The notes below the pieces were generated by a model, which saw nothing but the letters and a program-made list of their open reading frames with translations, was not told the DNA's origin and made no database searches. Source: Corallococcus macrosporus (lineage in GTDB: Bacteria > Myxococcota > Myxococcia > Myxococcales > Myxococcaceae). Taken from it: a stretch of 64,000 bases of DNA. Positions 17,355-26,690 of this stretch are shown here, piece by piece. Every line of letters starts with the position of its first letter. The first letter of the stretch is position 1. The DNA is taken from the NCBI RefSeq assembly GCF_017302985.1, contig NZ_JAFIMU010000002.1, positions 372,001-436,000 of the forward strand, read 5' to 3'. Position numbers and translations under genes: made by a program.

Positions 17355-17671
17355 GTCCTGCGGCGCCCGGAGCACCCGGGACGTCGTCCCAGCAGCCACT
17401 GGACGCAGGGAAGAGGGGGGTAACATCCTGCGTCAAAACCGTCCTGCAAGGCCTCTCGAATCCGGGGAATAGTTTGACACGACCCGGGTCGCTCCCTATT
17501 GTCCGCCGGCGATCAGTAGCCGGAAGGTCAAAGCCCTGTCTTTTCGGGCACATACGGGGCGGGGCTCAGCAGACCCACAGGCGGCGGTCAGCGTGAGCGG
17601 TCGGTCGGCATGCCGCCACGTCTGGTAGGACCGCTGGCGCCAGTGCCAGCGGGAGGGGCTGAGCGTCACCG
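17355..17671. other. 317-bp intergenic region with promoter upstream of the glycosyltransferase
   Basis: Contains the ddl 3' flank, the sigma70-like promoter at 17474-17502 and about 160 bp of presumed 5' untranslated leader before the ATG at 17672. No ORF with coding character was found. The leader is long, but I could not recognise a riboswitch in it. Confidence 0.5.
17474..17502 (+). promoter_or_regulatory. Sigma70-type promoter with a palindrome in the spacer
   Basis: TTGACA at 17474-17479 (perfect -35) and TATTGT at 17497-17502 (-10, 4 of 6), separated by 17 bp. The spacer contains the perfect 12-bp palindrome CGACCCGGGTCG (17480-17491), well placed to be an operator. It reads toward the glycosyltransferase gene. 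Sequence match only. Confidence 0.65.
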
Positions 17672-19195
17672 ATGACCACCGTCGAGATCATCTTCCTGGC
17701 AGTCTACTTCAGCCTGCTGAGCGTGCTGGGCGTCTATGGCTCCCACCGCTACCGCATGGCGTTCTTGTACTACCGCCACAAGTTCAAGCTGCCGACGCCC
17801 AACGGCACGCTCCCGGCGCTGCCACGGGTAACAATCCAGCTGCCCATCTTCAACGAGATGTACGTGGTGGAGCGGCTGGTGGAGTCGGTGTGCCGCATCG
17901 ACTACCCGCGCGAGCTGCTGGAGATCCAGGTGCTGGACGACTCCACGGACGAGACGTGCGCCATCGCGCGCGCGTGCGTGGAGCGCCACCGCCAGAAGGG
18001 CCACGACATCGTCTACATCCACCGCGTCAACCGCCAGGGCTTCAAGGCGGGCGCGCTGGAGAACGGCCTCAAGCTGGCCACCGGCGAGTACGTGGCGGTG
18101 TTCGACGCGGACTTCGTCCCCAGCCCCGACTTCCTGATGCGCACGGTGCCCTTCTTCGCGGACGCGAAGGTGGGCATGGTGCAGGTGCGCTGGGGCCACC
18201 TGAACCGTGAGTTCTCCATCCTCACGCAGGCGCAGAGCATCTTCCTGGACGGGCACTTCATCATCGAGCACACCGCGCGCAACCGCGCCGGCTGCTTCTT
18301 CAACTTCAACGGCACCGCGGGCATCTGGCGCCGCGGCACCATCTCCGACGCGGGCGGCTGGCAGCACGACACGCTCACGGAGGACCTGGACCTGTCCTAC
18401 CGCGCCCAGCTGAAGGGCTGGCAGTTCATCTTCCTGCCGGAGGTCATCTCCCCGGCGGAGGTGCCGGTGGACATGAACGCCTTCAAGAGCCAGCAGCACC
18501 GCTGGGCCAAGGGCTCCATCCAGACGGCGAAGAAGCTGCTCCCCACCATCCTCAAGAGCGACCTGCCGCTGCTGGTGAAGCGCGAGGCCTTCTTCCACCT
18601 CACCAACAACATGGCCTACCTGTTGATGGTGCTCCTGTCCGTGCTGATGCCCATCAGCATGGTGGTGCGCTTCCAGCACGGCCTGTACGGCACGCTGTTC
18701 CTGGACCTGCCCTTCTTCATCACCGCGACGGCCAGCGTCTGCGTCTTCTACGTGGCCGCCCAGCGCGAGCGCGGCGTGAAGGGCTGGGAGCGCTTCAAGT
18801 ACCTGCCCTTCCTGATGAGCCTGGGCATCGGCCTGGCCATCAACAACGCGAAGGCCGTGGGCGAGGCGCTGCTCAACCAGCAGTCGGGCTTCGCGCGCAC
18901 GCCGAAGACGGGCGCCGAGGGCAAGAGCGTCAAGGCCGTGAAGAAGAGCTACCGGGGCAGCAAGACGCTGATGCCGGTGGTGGAGCTGCTCTTCGCCGCC
19001 TACTTCACCGGGGCGCTGTGGTTCGCCATCGACTCGCGCATCTACACGTCGGTGCCCTTCATCATCCTGTTCCTGGCGGGCTTCCTCTATGTGGGCGTGT
19101 CCAGCCTGCTGCAGGGCCTGGCGGGCCGGGTGAAGGCGCCGGACGCCGCCCCCGCCGTGCCGGCCTCCGAGGAGCAGCCGCGTCAGGCGGCCTGA
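17672..19195 (+). CDS. Membrane family-2 glycosyltransferase (CslA/cellulose-synthase-like)
   Basis: 507 residues. An N-terminal transmembrane helix (1-22) is followed by a GT-A catalytic domain with the D,D,D,QxxRW set: DDSTDE near residue 90, DADF near 148, TEDLD near 239 and QQHRW near 274. At least four C-terminal helices follow (about 310-345, 350-370, 440-480). This architecture belongs to processive beta-glycan synthases; TVQLPIFNEMYVVERL-type openings are typical of the glucomannan-synthase-like branch. The product should be polymerised and exported through the inner membrane. Partner genes such as BcsB-like proteins are absent. The gene has its own promoter and a downstream hairpin. 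Confidence 0.88.
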   Translation: MTTVEIIFLAVYFSLLSVLGVYGSHRYRMAFLYYRHKFKLPTPNGTLPALPRVTIQLPIFNEMYVVERLVESVCRIDYPRELLEIQVLDDSTDETCAIARACVERHRQKGHDIVYIHRVNRQGFKAGALENGLKLATGEYVAVFDADFVPSPDFLMRTVPFFADAKVGMVQVRWGHLNREFSILTQAQSIFLDGHFIIEHTARNRAGCFFNFNGTAGIWRRGTISDAGGWQHDTLTEDLDLSYRAQLKGWQFIFLPEVISPAEVPVDMNAFKSQQHRWAKGSIQTAKKLLPTILKSDLPLLVKREAFFHLTNNMAYLLMVLLSVLMPISMVVRFQHGLYGTLFLDLPFFITATASVCVFYVAAQRERGVKGWERFKYLPFLMSLGIGLAINNAKAVGEALLNQQSGFARTPKTGAEGKSVKAVKKSYRGSKTLMPVVELLFAAYFTGALWFAIDSRIYTSVPFIILFLAGFLYVGVSSLLQGLAGRVKAPDAAPAVPASEEQPRQAA

Positions 19196-19223
19196 GCCGC
19201 CCCACCGCATCCGCGCCGGACCT

Positions 19224-19279
19224 CGCGCCGCCGCTTCCCACCTGGAATTTCCGGGCGGGGAGGGCGGCGCGGTGCTTTT
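19224..19279 (+). terminator. Intrinsic terminator after the glycosyltransferase gene
   Basis: CGCGCCGCC (19224-19232) pairs with GGCGGCGCG (19263-19271), with further complementarity inside (CTTCCC with GGGGAG). It is followed by GCTTTT. It lies between convergent genes, so it may also limit transcription of the lipoprotein gene from the other side. Confidence 0.6.
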
Positions 19280-19290
19280 CGCCCGGGAGG

Positions 19291-19818
19291 CTACAGGCCC
19301 GCGTCGGGCGCGCCGCGCAGCAGCACCTGCTCCTGGCGCACCGGGGCGGGGCCGGCGGTCGCGGTGCGGCAGCCCTCGTCGATGGAGGTGCTGGACGCGG
19401 CCCTCAGCGTGAGGCCGGCGTCGGTGCAGGCCACCGCCTCCGTGGGGAAGGTGACGGGGCAGGGCGTCCCGGAGGCGCTGAAGCCGGTGGCGCGCGTCTC
19501 CCCCACGAAGCCCTCCGGCGTGCGGGTGAGGATGATGCCCACCGAGCCCGCGTCCGGGGACTCCACGCCGCCGTCCGCCCAGGCGCGCACCACCGCGAGC
19601 GACAGCGTGCGGCCGTCGTCCTGGCCCAGGTAGCGGAAGGCCGGGTTCTGCGCGTGGTGGTAGTCGCCGGACTGGTCCTTCTCACAGCCGGGCGGCACGT
19701 GGATGGGCGGCGGCCGGGAGGCCGTGGCGGTCTCCACCCGGGGTGGGGCCTTGCCCGGACAGGCCGCGAGCGAGAGGACACAGAGGCCAAGGGGGAGGGT
19801 GACGAGGGCGCGGTGCAT
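19291..19818 (-). CDS. Lipoprotein of unknown function
   Basis: 175 residues from the ATG at 19818 (a longer frame opens at 19839, but this start puts the signal peptide at the very N-terminus). Lipobox LAAC, lipidated Cys20. The mature protein has a YHHAQNPAFRYLGQDDG segment and three cysteines (GCEKDQ, GTPCPV, VACTDAG), with a fourth near the end (EGCRT). No family was recognised. It is divergent from the PEGA gene at 19902 with 83 bp between, which should hold both promoters. Confidence 0.7.
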   Translation of the reverse strand: MHRALVTLPLGLCVLSLAACPGKAPPRVETATASRPPPIHVPPGCEKDQSGDYHHAQNPAFRYLGQDDGRTLSLAVVRAWADGGVESPDAGSVGIILTRTPEGFVGETRATGFSASGTPCPVTFPTEAVACTDAGLTLRAASSTSIDEGCRTATAGPAPVRQEQVLLRGAPDAGL

Positions 19819-19901
19819 GGGGCGCGGATATTCTCCCAACGGACGGCCGGGTGGGACGGTGTTTGCTTCCCCTGGGATGACTCTCTAACCTTCGGTCCGA
19901 C

Positions 19902-20936
19902 ATGAGTCTTCGCCGCTTCGCCATCCTGTCGCTCGTCGCCGCCCTGGCGCTGCCCTCCGCCGCGTTCGCCCAGGACATTGATGATCTCCTCGGCCCCTCG
20001 GAGGAGACGAAGCCCTCGAAGCCCAAGGGCAAGCCCAAGACCGCGAAGCCGCCGAAGGCGACGGCGAAGAAGAAGACGCCGCCCAAGGACAAGAAGGTCA
20101 CCACGCGCAAGGGCAAGGCGGGCAAGGGCGCCGCGACGGCCACCGCCGAGGACGCGGCGCCGGCCAAGGCCACGCTCGTGCTCAAGCTGGGCAGCAACGC
20201 GCGCGGCGCGAAGGTGACGGTGGACGGTCAGGAGGTGAACCCGCAGACGCCGCTGGAGCTGACGCCGGGAGATCACACCGTCGTCGCCCGCCGTCAGAAC
20301 TACTCGGACTTCAACCAGCAGGTGACGCTGGCGCCGGGCCAGTCGGCGGAGCTGACGCTGGCGCTGGACGCGGCGACGGGCTTCGCCACCCTGCGCGCGG
20401 ACGTGCCCCGCGTCACCGTGTACGTGGACGGGGCGCGCGTGGGCCCCACCCCCGTGGAGAACCACCCCCTGGCCCAGGGGCAGCACGAAATCGAGTTCCG
20501 CGGGCCCGCGGGGCTCAAGGACGTGAAGAACATCAACGTGCGCGCCGGCCAGCTCTACGTCGTGGAGGGGCGCCTGCGCCCGTCCCAGGAGCCGGTGGCG
20601 TCCGCGACGACGCCGGTGTCCCAGCCGGACGACACGCCGCGCTCGACGGTGCTGGAGCCCTCGAAGCCCTCGCAGCCGGTGGAGCAGCCGGGGCTGGCGC
20701 TGGGCACCGAGCAGCCGCCGGAGGTGAAGGAGAGCACCAGCAAGGCCTGGTACCAGAAGTGGTACGTCTGGGTGGGCGTGGGCGTGGTGGCCGCCGCGGC
20801 GGGCGCCGGGGCCTACGCGGTGACCAAGAGCCCCGCGGAGCTCACCCCGGGCCAGGTGTGCGGCGGGGAGTGCGACGGCTCCATCGGGTTCTCGGGCCTG
20901 CGCCCGGTGATGCCCGCGCCCGGCATGCGCTTCTGA
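19902..20936 (+). CDS. Secreted protein with two PEGA domains and a C-terminal membrane helix
   Basis: 344 residues. A signal peptide (about 1-23, AAFAQ) is followed by a Lys/Pro/Ala-rich linker (about 35-85). Two PEGA units follow: VLKLGSNARGAKVTVDGQEVNPQ near 95 and ATLRADVPRVTVYVDGARVGPTPVENHPL near 165. A Pro/Ser linker, a hydrophobic helix (about 288-306, WVGVGVVAAAAGAGAYAV) and a short tail come next. PEGA domains are often found in surface or S-layer-like proteins. Layout is similar to the product at 13928 (signal, PEGA, helix) but in a different order. Confidence 0.8.
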   Translation: MSLRRFAILSLVAALALPSAAFAQDIDDLLGPSEETKPSKPKGKPKTAKPPKATAKKKTPPKDKKVTTRKGKAGKGAATATAEDAAPAKATLVLKLGSNARGAKVTVDGQEVNPQTPLELTPGDHTVVARRQNYSDFNQQVTLAPGQSAELTLALDAATGFATLRADVPRVTVYVDGARVGPTPVENHPLAQGQHEIEFRGPAGLKDVKNINVRAGQLYVVEGRLRPSQEPVASATTPVSQPDDTPRSTVLEPSKPSQPVEQPGLALGTEQPPEVKESTSKAWYQKWYVWVGVGVVAAAAGAGAYAVTKSPAELTPGQVCGGECDGSIGFSGLRPVMPAPGMRF

Positions 20937-20985
20937 CGCTGTCTGGGGCGGACGTGCGCGTCCGCCCTTCGGACCTCGGGGCCCC

Positions 20986-21582
20986 TCAGTGGCCTCGCAG
21001 GTCGTCCTCGGCGCGGCCCGCGCCCGGCTCCAGGCGCAGGAAGACGTTCGTCACGCGGCCCACGCCCCAGTAGTCCAGCGCGGTGGCGCGGACGCGGAAG
21101 GGCTCGGACTCCGGCAACAGCGCCGTGACGTCCACCTCGTTGGGCTCGAAGCTGAAGGCGCGCCGGCCCACGTTGTCCACCTGCTCGTTGCCAATGAAGA
21201 CGCTGTCCGTGAAGCCCACGGCGGCGCGGCGCGACACCTTGCCCTTCGCGTCCAGCACCTCCAGCAGCAGGAAGTTGTCCACGGCGAAGCCCTGCGTGCA
21301 GTCCGCGTCTCCGCACAGGCGGGCCTGGGCGCCGTCCAGCCGCAGTGACGGCGTCTCCGCGGTGGCGACGACGCGCGGCGTGCGCTCGCCCTCGCGCGTG
21401 TCCACCTCCACGTCCTCGCGCCGCTGCTCCAGGCGCCCCGTCTCGCGCTCCGGCGTGGCGGTCAGCAACTGGACCGAGCGCGGCTTGGACGGCGCGGCGG
21501 CGGTGGACGGCGGAACCTGCTTCGCGCAGGCCAGGAGGCTCAGCGCGGCGGCGGAGAGGGTCAACGTTCGCGAGTGGCGCAC
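20986..21582 (-). CDS. Lipoprotein of unknown function
   Basis: 198 residues. Lipobox LLAC (Cys19) follows a short hydrophobic signal. The mature protein has a Pro/Ser/Ala-rich N-part, then a beta-rich domain with LRLDGAQARLCGDADCTQGFAVDNFLLLEVLDA and FRVRATALDYWG. Two close cysteines in LCGDADC could form a disulfide. No family recognised. The gene is convergent with the PEGA gene (49 bp) and divergent from the peptidase gene (42 bp), so its promoter must overlap that of the peptidase. Confidence 0.72.
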   Translation of the reverse strand: MRHSRTLTLSAAALSLLACAKQVPPSTAAAPSKPRSVQLLTATPERETGRLEQRREDVEVDTREGERTPRVVATAETPSLRLDGAQARLCGDADCTQGFAVDNFLLLEVLDAKGKVSRRAAVGFTDSVFIGNEQVDNVGRRAFSFEPNEVDVTALLPESEPFRVRATALDYWGVGRVTNVFLRLEPGAGRAEDDLRGH

Positions 21583-21624
21583 CCAAAGGCTTGTAGCGAG
21601 CGGCCCTGGACGGGGTCAATTAGC

Positions 21625-23466
21625 ATGCCCCCCATGCGGACCCTCCCCGGCTGGTGGCTGCTGTGCGCGCTGCTCTCAGGCCCTGCCTCCGCGGCCCCTC
21701 CCGCCGCGCCCGCCGTCCCGGGCGCGACCAGCGTGGCGCCAGAGGTCCAGCTGTGCCTCCAGCACCTGAAGCCGGCGGAGCGGGACCGGGCCGCGCGGGC
21801 GCTGGGGCCGCTGGAGTCCGTGCCGCTCTACCGCGTGCAGCTGGAGGTGGAGCCGAAGGAGCGGCGCGTCTCGGGCAAGGTGCAGGTGCAGTGGGTGGCG
21901 AAGGGCCCCCGTCCGCTGACGGAGCTGTACCTGCGGCTGACGCCCAACACCCGCTCCCGCCAGGTGACGCTGTCCGGCGCGAAGCTCAACGGCAAGGCCG
22001 TGGCGCTGGAGCTGGGGCCGGAGCCCACGCTGCAGCGCATCGCCGTGGAGCCGCCCGTGGCCCCTGGCGGCACGGTGTCGCTGGAGGTCGCGGTGAAGGG
22101 CACGGTGCCCAAAGCGGCGCCAGGCGCGGAGTCGCTCATGGGCGCGGGCGGGCTCCTGGGCGGCGGAGGGAAGGGCGGCGCGGAGGACCACGGGGCCTTC
22201 TCCGCCACGGCGGACGTGGTGAGCCTGGTGGGCGTGGTGCCGCAGGTGCCTCCGGTGGATGACCAGGGCCAGCCGTGGGCCGGTCCGCAGGGCATGGGGG
22301 ACCTGGCGCTGTACGAGCCCGCGCACGTGCTGGCCACGCTCACCGTGCCGGCGGGCTGGGCGGCGCACGCCACCGGAACGCCCCTGGGCGAGGTGCCCGA
22401 GCGCGACGGCCGGGTGCGCTACAGCTTCGCGGCGGCGGCGGTGCGCGACTTCCCGGTACTGGTGACGCGCGGCTACCAGTCCGCGACCTCCACGGTGAAC
22501 GGCGTCACGGTGGAGAGCCACTTCGCCGCGCAGGACGCGGCCACGGGCAAGCGCGTGCTCAAGTACGCGTCGCAGGCCCTGACGGAGTTCGAGAAGCGGC
22601 TGGGCCCGCTGCCCTACACCCACTTCCGCGTGGTGCAGGCGCCCTTGAGCGGGGGCGCGGGCGGCATGGAGTTCCCGGGCCTGGTGACGGTGGGCACGTC
22701 GCTCTACCGCGCGAAGCAGGACCCCCTGAAGATGCTGGCGGGCATGCCCGGCATGGAGGCCTTCCAGGAGCTGCTGGACGCGCAGGGCGCGAGCCTGCTG
22801 GCACAGGTGGGGGCGCAGGTGGGCGAGTCGCTGGAGCGCACGCTGGAGTTCACCGTCGCCCACGAGGTGGCGCACCAGTACTTCGCGGGGCTCGTGGGCT
22901 CCGACCCCATCCACGACCCGGTGGTGGACGAGTCGCTGGCCCAGTACGCGGCGCTCCTCTACATGGAGTGGGCCCATGGCCCGGAGGCCGCCGAGTCCCT
23001 GCGCAACGAGGCGCTGGTGATGCCCTACCAGTTCTTCCGGATGTCCGGCGGCAGGGACGGCCGCGCGGACCGGCCCACGGGCGACTTCGACGGCGGCGAG
23101 CTGGAGTACGGCGCGCTCGTGTACGGCAAGGCGCCGCTGCTGCACCACGCGTCGCGCAAGCTGGTGGGGGACACCGCCTTCTTCAAGGCCCTGCGCGCGT
23201 ACGTGGACACGTACCGCTTCAAGTGGGCGTGCAAGGCGTGCTTCACGCAGGAGCTGGCGAAGGCGAGCCCCGCGAACGCGAAGGCGCTGGGACACCTGCG
23301 CACGCGCTGGTGGGAGGAGGCCCACGGCGACGAGGACCTGGGCGCGGCGGACCTCCAGGGGCTGATGGAGGCCCTGGGCGGCGGCATGGGCATGGGCGGC
23401 GTGAAGATGGACGCCCAGACGCAGGAACTGCTGGAGCAGCTCTTGCCCCAGCTCATGGGGCAGTAG
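21625..23466 (+). CDS. M1-family zinc metallopeptidase (gluzincin), exported
   Basis: 613 residues. A signal peptide (about 1-20, PASAA) precedes an N-terminal beta-sandwich typical of M1 peptidases. The catalytic domain follows with H413-E-V-A-H417 and the third zinc ligand Glu436 at exactly 18 intervening residues (HEVAH-x18-E), the gluzincin spacing. The exopeptidase loop reads GGMEFPG instead of GxMEN, and a tyrosine candidate lies in GALVYGKAP. It should cleave peptides in the periplasm or outside. ATG 21625 is preferred over the frame start at 21574 because the signal peptide then starts correctly. The C-terminus has a Gly/Met-rich stretch. Confidence 0.88.
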   Translation: MPPMRTLPGWWLLCALLSGPASAAPPAAPAVPGATSVAPEVQLCLQHLKPAERDRAARALGPLESVPLYRVQLEVEPKERRVSGKVQVQWVAKGPRPLTELYLRLTPNTRSRQVTLSGAKLNGKAVALELGPEPTLQRIAVEPPVAPGGTVSLEVAVKGTVPKAAPGAESLMGAGGLLGGGGKGGAEDHGAFSATADVVSLVGVVPQVPPVDDQGQPWAGPQGMGDLALYEPAHVLATLTVPAGWAAHATGTPLGEVPERDGRVRYSFAAAAVRDFPVLVTRGYQSATSTVNGVTVESHFAAQDAATGKRVLKYASQALTEFEKRLGPLPYTHFRVVQAPLSGGAGGMEFPGLVTVGTSLYRAKQDPLKMLAGMPGMEAFQELLDAQGASLLAQVGAQVGESLERTLEFTVAHEVAHQYFAGLVGSDPIHDPVVDESLAQYAALLYMEWAHGPEAAESLRNEALVMPYQFFRMSGGRDGRADRPTGDFDGGELEYGALVYGKAPLLHHASRKLVGDTAFFKALRAYVDTYRFKWACKACFTQELAKASPANAKALGHLRTRWWEEAHGDEDLGAADLQGLMEALGGGMGMGGVKMDAQTQELLEQLLPQLMGQ

Positions 23467-23473
23467 GGGCGCG

Positions 23474-25030
23474 TCAGTCGAACAGCGCCTTCACGAACTC
23501 GCGCGGCTCGAAGCGGCGCAGGTCGGCGACCTTCTCGCCCACGCCCACCCAGACCACGGGCAGCTTCAGTTCGTCGCAGATGCCGATGATGACGCCGCCC
23601 TTGGCGGTGCCGTCCAGCTTGGTGAGCGCGATGGCGCTGACGCCCACGGCCTCGTGGAACTGCTTGGCCTGCTGGATGGCGTTCTGGCCGTTGGTGGAGT
23701 CCAGCACGAGCAGGATTTCATGGGGCGCGCCGGGCAGCGCCTTGTCCATCACGCGCTTGACCTTCTTGAGCTCCTCCATGAGCGGGGCCTTGGTGTGCAG
23801 CCGGCCCGCGGTGTCCGCGATGATGACGTCGGCGCCTTCCTCCTTCGCCTTCTTCACCGCGTCGAAGATGACGGAGCTGGGGTCGCCGCCCTCCGGCCCC
23901 GTCACCAGCTGGGCGTTGGCGCGGCCGGCCCACACGTCCAACTGCTCCGTGGCGGCGGCGCGGAACGTGTCGCCCGCGGCGAGCACCACCTTCTTGCCCT
24001 GGCCGGTGAGCTGCGCGGCCAGCTTGCCGATGGTCGTCGTCTTCCCGGCGCCGTTGACGCCCACCACCATCACCACGTGCGGTGGGCCTCCGCCCTCCAG
24101 CGAGCGCGGCACCGGCAGGTCCACCATGCGCGCCACCTCGTCGCGGATGGCGCCCTTGATGCGCTCCGGGTCCTTCAGCTCGTTGCGCTTGAGCTTCTCG
24201 CGCGCCACCTCCACCAGGTGGTCCGCGGTGCGCACGCCGATGTCGGCGGTGAAGAGGATCTCCTCCAGCTCCGACAGGACGGACTCGTCCATGGTGCGCT
24301 GGCCGCCGAACAGGCCGTTGAGCCGCGCCATGAAGCCCTGGTTGCGCGTGCGGTCCAGCCCCTGCGCCAGGGTGCGGCCACCCTCCGCCTCCACCTTGGC
24401 GCGCGCCGCGGCGGCCTCCGCCTGACGGGCGGCCTCCGCCCGGGCGGCCTCCTGGGCAAGGGCCTCCTCGCGCAGGCGCACGGCCTCCACCTGCTCCCGC
24501 TTGCGGCGCTCGCGCGTCTCGTCGTCGACGGCCTTCTTGGCGCGGTACTCGACGCGCTTGGCCTCTTCTTCCTTCTCCTTGAGGGCGCGGACCTGCGCCT
24601 CCAGGCGGGCCTTCTCCGCCGGGTCCTTGGCGGCGTGGGCGGCGAAGGAGGCCGTCTCGCGCTCGCGGCGCAGCTCGTCCATGCGCGCGTGGGCGTCGTC
24701 CAGCTCGCGGCGCCGGGCCAGCTCCGCCTCGTTGGGCGGCAGCTCCACGCGCAGCTCGGGGCGCTCCGCGGGCAGCTGGGGCGCCTCCACCTCCGGCTTC
24801 CGGGGCGCTTCCGGCACGCGCTTCTTGCCGAAGAGCCTCCGCGCCCCGACGAGCGCGAGGATGACGGCCAGGACGGCGCCGCCAATGCCCACCACCTCGC
24901 CGCCGCTGAGCCCGGTGTCCGGCGGGGTCCCCGTGCCCGGCTGCGTCGTCCCGCCGCCGGGAGTGGGGGCGGGGGAGGGGGCGGGGGGCACCTGCGCCAG
25001 GAGTGCGTCGAGGGAGGTCGGGGTCTTCAT
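23474..25030 (-). CDS. ftsY: FtsY, signal-recognition-particle receptor, with an N-terminal membrane helix
   Basis: 518 residues. The C-terminal NG domain (about 215-518) has SRP-GTPase motifs: G1 GVNGAGKTTT, DTFRAAATEQL, G3 DTAGRLHTK, G4 TKLDGTAKGG and the closing GVGEKVADLRRFEP. FtsY docks the ribosome-SRP complex at the membrane. The N-terminal A domain is unusual: a Pro/Thr/Gly stretch, a hydrophobic helix (about residues 45-63, EVVGIGGAVLAVILALVGAR) and then about 150 residues of Glu/Arg/Ala coiled coil. The helix suggests direct anchoring rather than the amphipathic contact of E. coli FtsY. Convergent with the M1 peptidase gene (7 bp). Confidence 0.95.
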   Translation of the reverse strand: MKTPTSLDALLAQVPPAPSPAPTPGGGTTQPGTGTPPDTGLSGGEVVGIGGAVLAVILALVGARRLFGKKRVPEAPRKPEVEAPQLPAERPELRVELPPNEAELARRRELDDAHARMDELRRERETASFAAHAAKDPAEKARLEAQVRALKEKEEEAKRVEYRAKKAVDDETRERRKREQVEAVRLREEALAQEAARAEAARQAEAAAARAKVEAEGGRTLAQGLDRTRNQGFMARLNGLFGGQRTMDESVLSELEEILFTADIGVRTADHLVEVAREKLKRNELKDPERIKGAIRDEVARMVDLPVPRSLEGGGPPHVVMVVGVNGAGKTTTIGKLAAQLTGQGKKVVLAAGDTFRAAATEQLDVWAGRANAQLVTGPEGGDPSSVIFDAVKKAKEEGADVIIADTAGRLHTKAPLMEELKKVKRVMDKALPGAPHEILLVLDSTNGQNAIQQAKQFHEAVGVSAIALTKLDGTAKGGVIIGICDELKLPVVWVGVGEKVADLRRFEPREFVKALFD

Positions 25031-25098
25031 CGCCGCTCCGCATACACCAACGCGCAGTTGGATGCAGCGCCCGTGGCCGGGTAGAACGGCCCTCCGTC

Positions 25099-25662
25099 AT
25101 GCGCCTTCCGCCCCTGAACGTCCTGCTGTCCGCTTCCGTCCTCCTGGGCACGTCCAGTGCCTGCATCGTGGAGGCCCCCGGAGGGGCCAGCCCCGCGGAG
25201 CGCCGCGCGGCCACCGTCGCCCAGGTGCCCCCCCTGGCCATCCGCAGCGGCGCCAACCTGGGCGGCAAGGTGGAGGTGGTGGGCGCGTCGGTGCAGCCGG
25301 GCCGCATCCCCGCCGGGGACCAGGCGCGCGTCACCGTCTTCTTCAAGGTGCTCCAGCCCCTGGAGGAGGACTACCTCGTCTTCGTGCACCTGGAGGACGC
25401 GGACGGGCGCATGGAGCGCATGAACGTGGACCACAAGCCCGCGGGCGGCATGTACCCCACGACGCAGTGGAAGGTGGGGGAGACGGTGAAGGACGAGTTC
25501 GTCATCGCCCTGCCGCCGGGCGCCTCGCCGCGCGCCATCAACGTGTGGATGGGGCTGTGGGAGCCGCGCAACGACGCCCGGCTGCCCATCACCAACCCGG
25601 AGGCGGTGCGCAACGATGGCCGGGGCCGCCTCTTGCTGGCGCAGGTCCCCGTGGGCGGGTGA
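25099..25662 (+). CDS. Lipoprotein of unknown function
   Basis: 187 residues from ATG 25099. The signal peptide ends in a SSAC lipobox (Cys20). The mature region (about 60-187) is beta-rich: VEVVGASVQPGRIPAGDQARVTVFFKV, DYLVFVHLEDADG, DEFVIALPPGASPRAINVWMGLWEP. This resembles an Ig-like domain of the kind seen attached to some membrane glycosyltransferases, but I cannot name it. Divergent from ftsY with 68 bp between, and convergent with rnpB. Confidence 0.72.
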   Translation: MRLPPLNVLLSASVLLGTSSACIVEAPGGASPAERRAATVAQVPPLAIRSGANLGGKVEVVGASVQPGRIPAGDQARVTVFFKVLQPLEEDYLVFVHLEDADGRMERMNVDHKPAGGMYPTTQWKVGETVKDEFVIALPPGASPRAINVWMGLWEPRNDARLPITNPEAVRNDGRGRLLLAQVPVGG

Positions 25663-25675
25663 CAGGGCAAAAAAA

Positions 25676-26070
<395 letters not shown>

Positions 26071-26240
26071 ACTCCGGGGATACAACAGCCAGCCCGGGCG
26101 GGTCCACCTTCAGGATGGGACGATGTCGCGCGGGCAGCGCCGTGAGCCCCGGCGGGTGAGCGTCCGGGGGCCTGTCCGGTTTCCCCGCGCCTGAGCGTCC
26201 CGGAGTCCCGCGAGCGTTGGCTCGGGAGGGGAGGGACGGC

Positions 26241-26690
26241 ATGGAAGCGGTCATCTTCACGGGCATCCAGGGGACGGGGAAGAGCAGCTTCTACCGGGAG
26301 CGCTTCTTCACCACGCACGTCCGCCTGAGCCTGGACATGCTGAAGACGCGGCACCGGGAGAAGGTGCTGCTGCGCGCGTGCCTGGAGGCGAAGCAGCCCT
26401 TCGTGGTGGACAACACCAACCCCACGGTGGCGGAGCGCTCCCGCTACATCGCCGCCGCGAAGGGGTTCGGCTTCCGCGTGGTGGGGCTCTACTTCCAGTC
26501 GAAGGTCGCGGACGCGCTGCTTCGGAATGATCAGCGCCCGGTGGAGCAGCGCGTGCCGCTGGTGGGCGTGCTCGGCACCTACAAGCGCTTGCAGGTCCCC
26601 AGCCCGGAAGAGGGCTTCGACGCACTGTTCTTCGTCCGGCTGTCGCAGGACGGTTTCACCGTGGAGGAGTGGCAACGTGAAGTTCGATGA
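26241..26690 (+). CDS. P-loop kinase/ATPase, polynucleotide-kinase-like (AAA_33 type)
   Basis: 149 residues. Walker A is GIQGTGKSSFYRERF. A LSLDMLKTRH segment matches the substrate/phosphate-binding region of small P-loop kinases, VVDNTNPTVAERSRYI the Walker-B-like strand with the DNTN motif, and a lid-like Arg stretch (RNDQRPVEQRVP) follows. These features are those of 5'-OH polynucleotide kinase-like domains such as the Pnkp kinase, though zeta-toxin-like kinases look similar. ATG 26241 follows GGAGGGGAGGGA. The next gene starts at GTG 26677, inside this frame (14-bp overlap), so the two are translated together. Role inferred from context: preparing an RNA end for the Thg1-like enzyme. Confidence 0.78.
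   Translation: MEAVIFTGIQGTGKSSFYRERFFTTHVRLSLDMLKTRHREKVLLRACLEAKQPFVVDNTNPTVAERSRYIAAAKGFGFRVVGLYFQSKVADALLRNDQRPVEQRVPLVGVLGTYKRLQVPSPEEGFDALFFVRLSQDGFTVEEWQREVR

Noticed and set aside
17510-17671. Riboswitch in the long leader of the glycosyltransferase gene
   Set aside because: No conserved c-di-GMP or other riboswitch core could be recognised by eye; left as plain leader.
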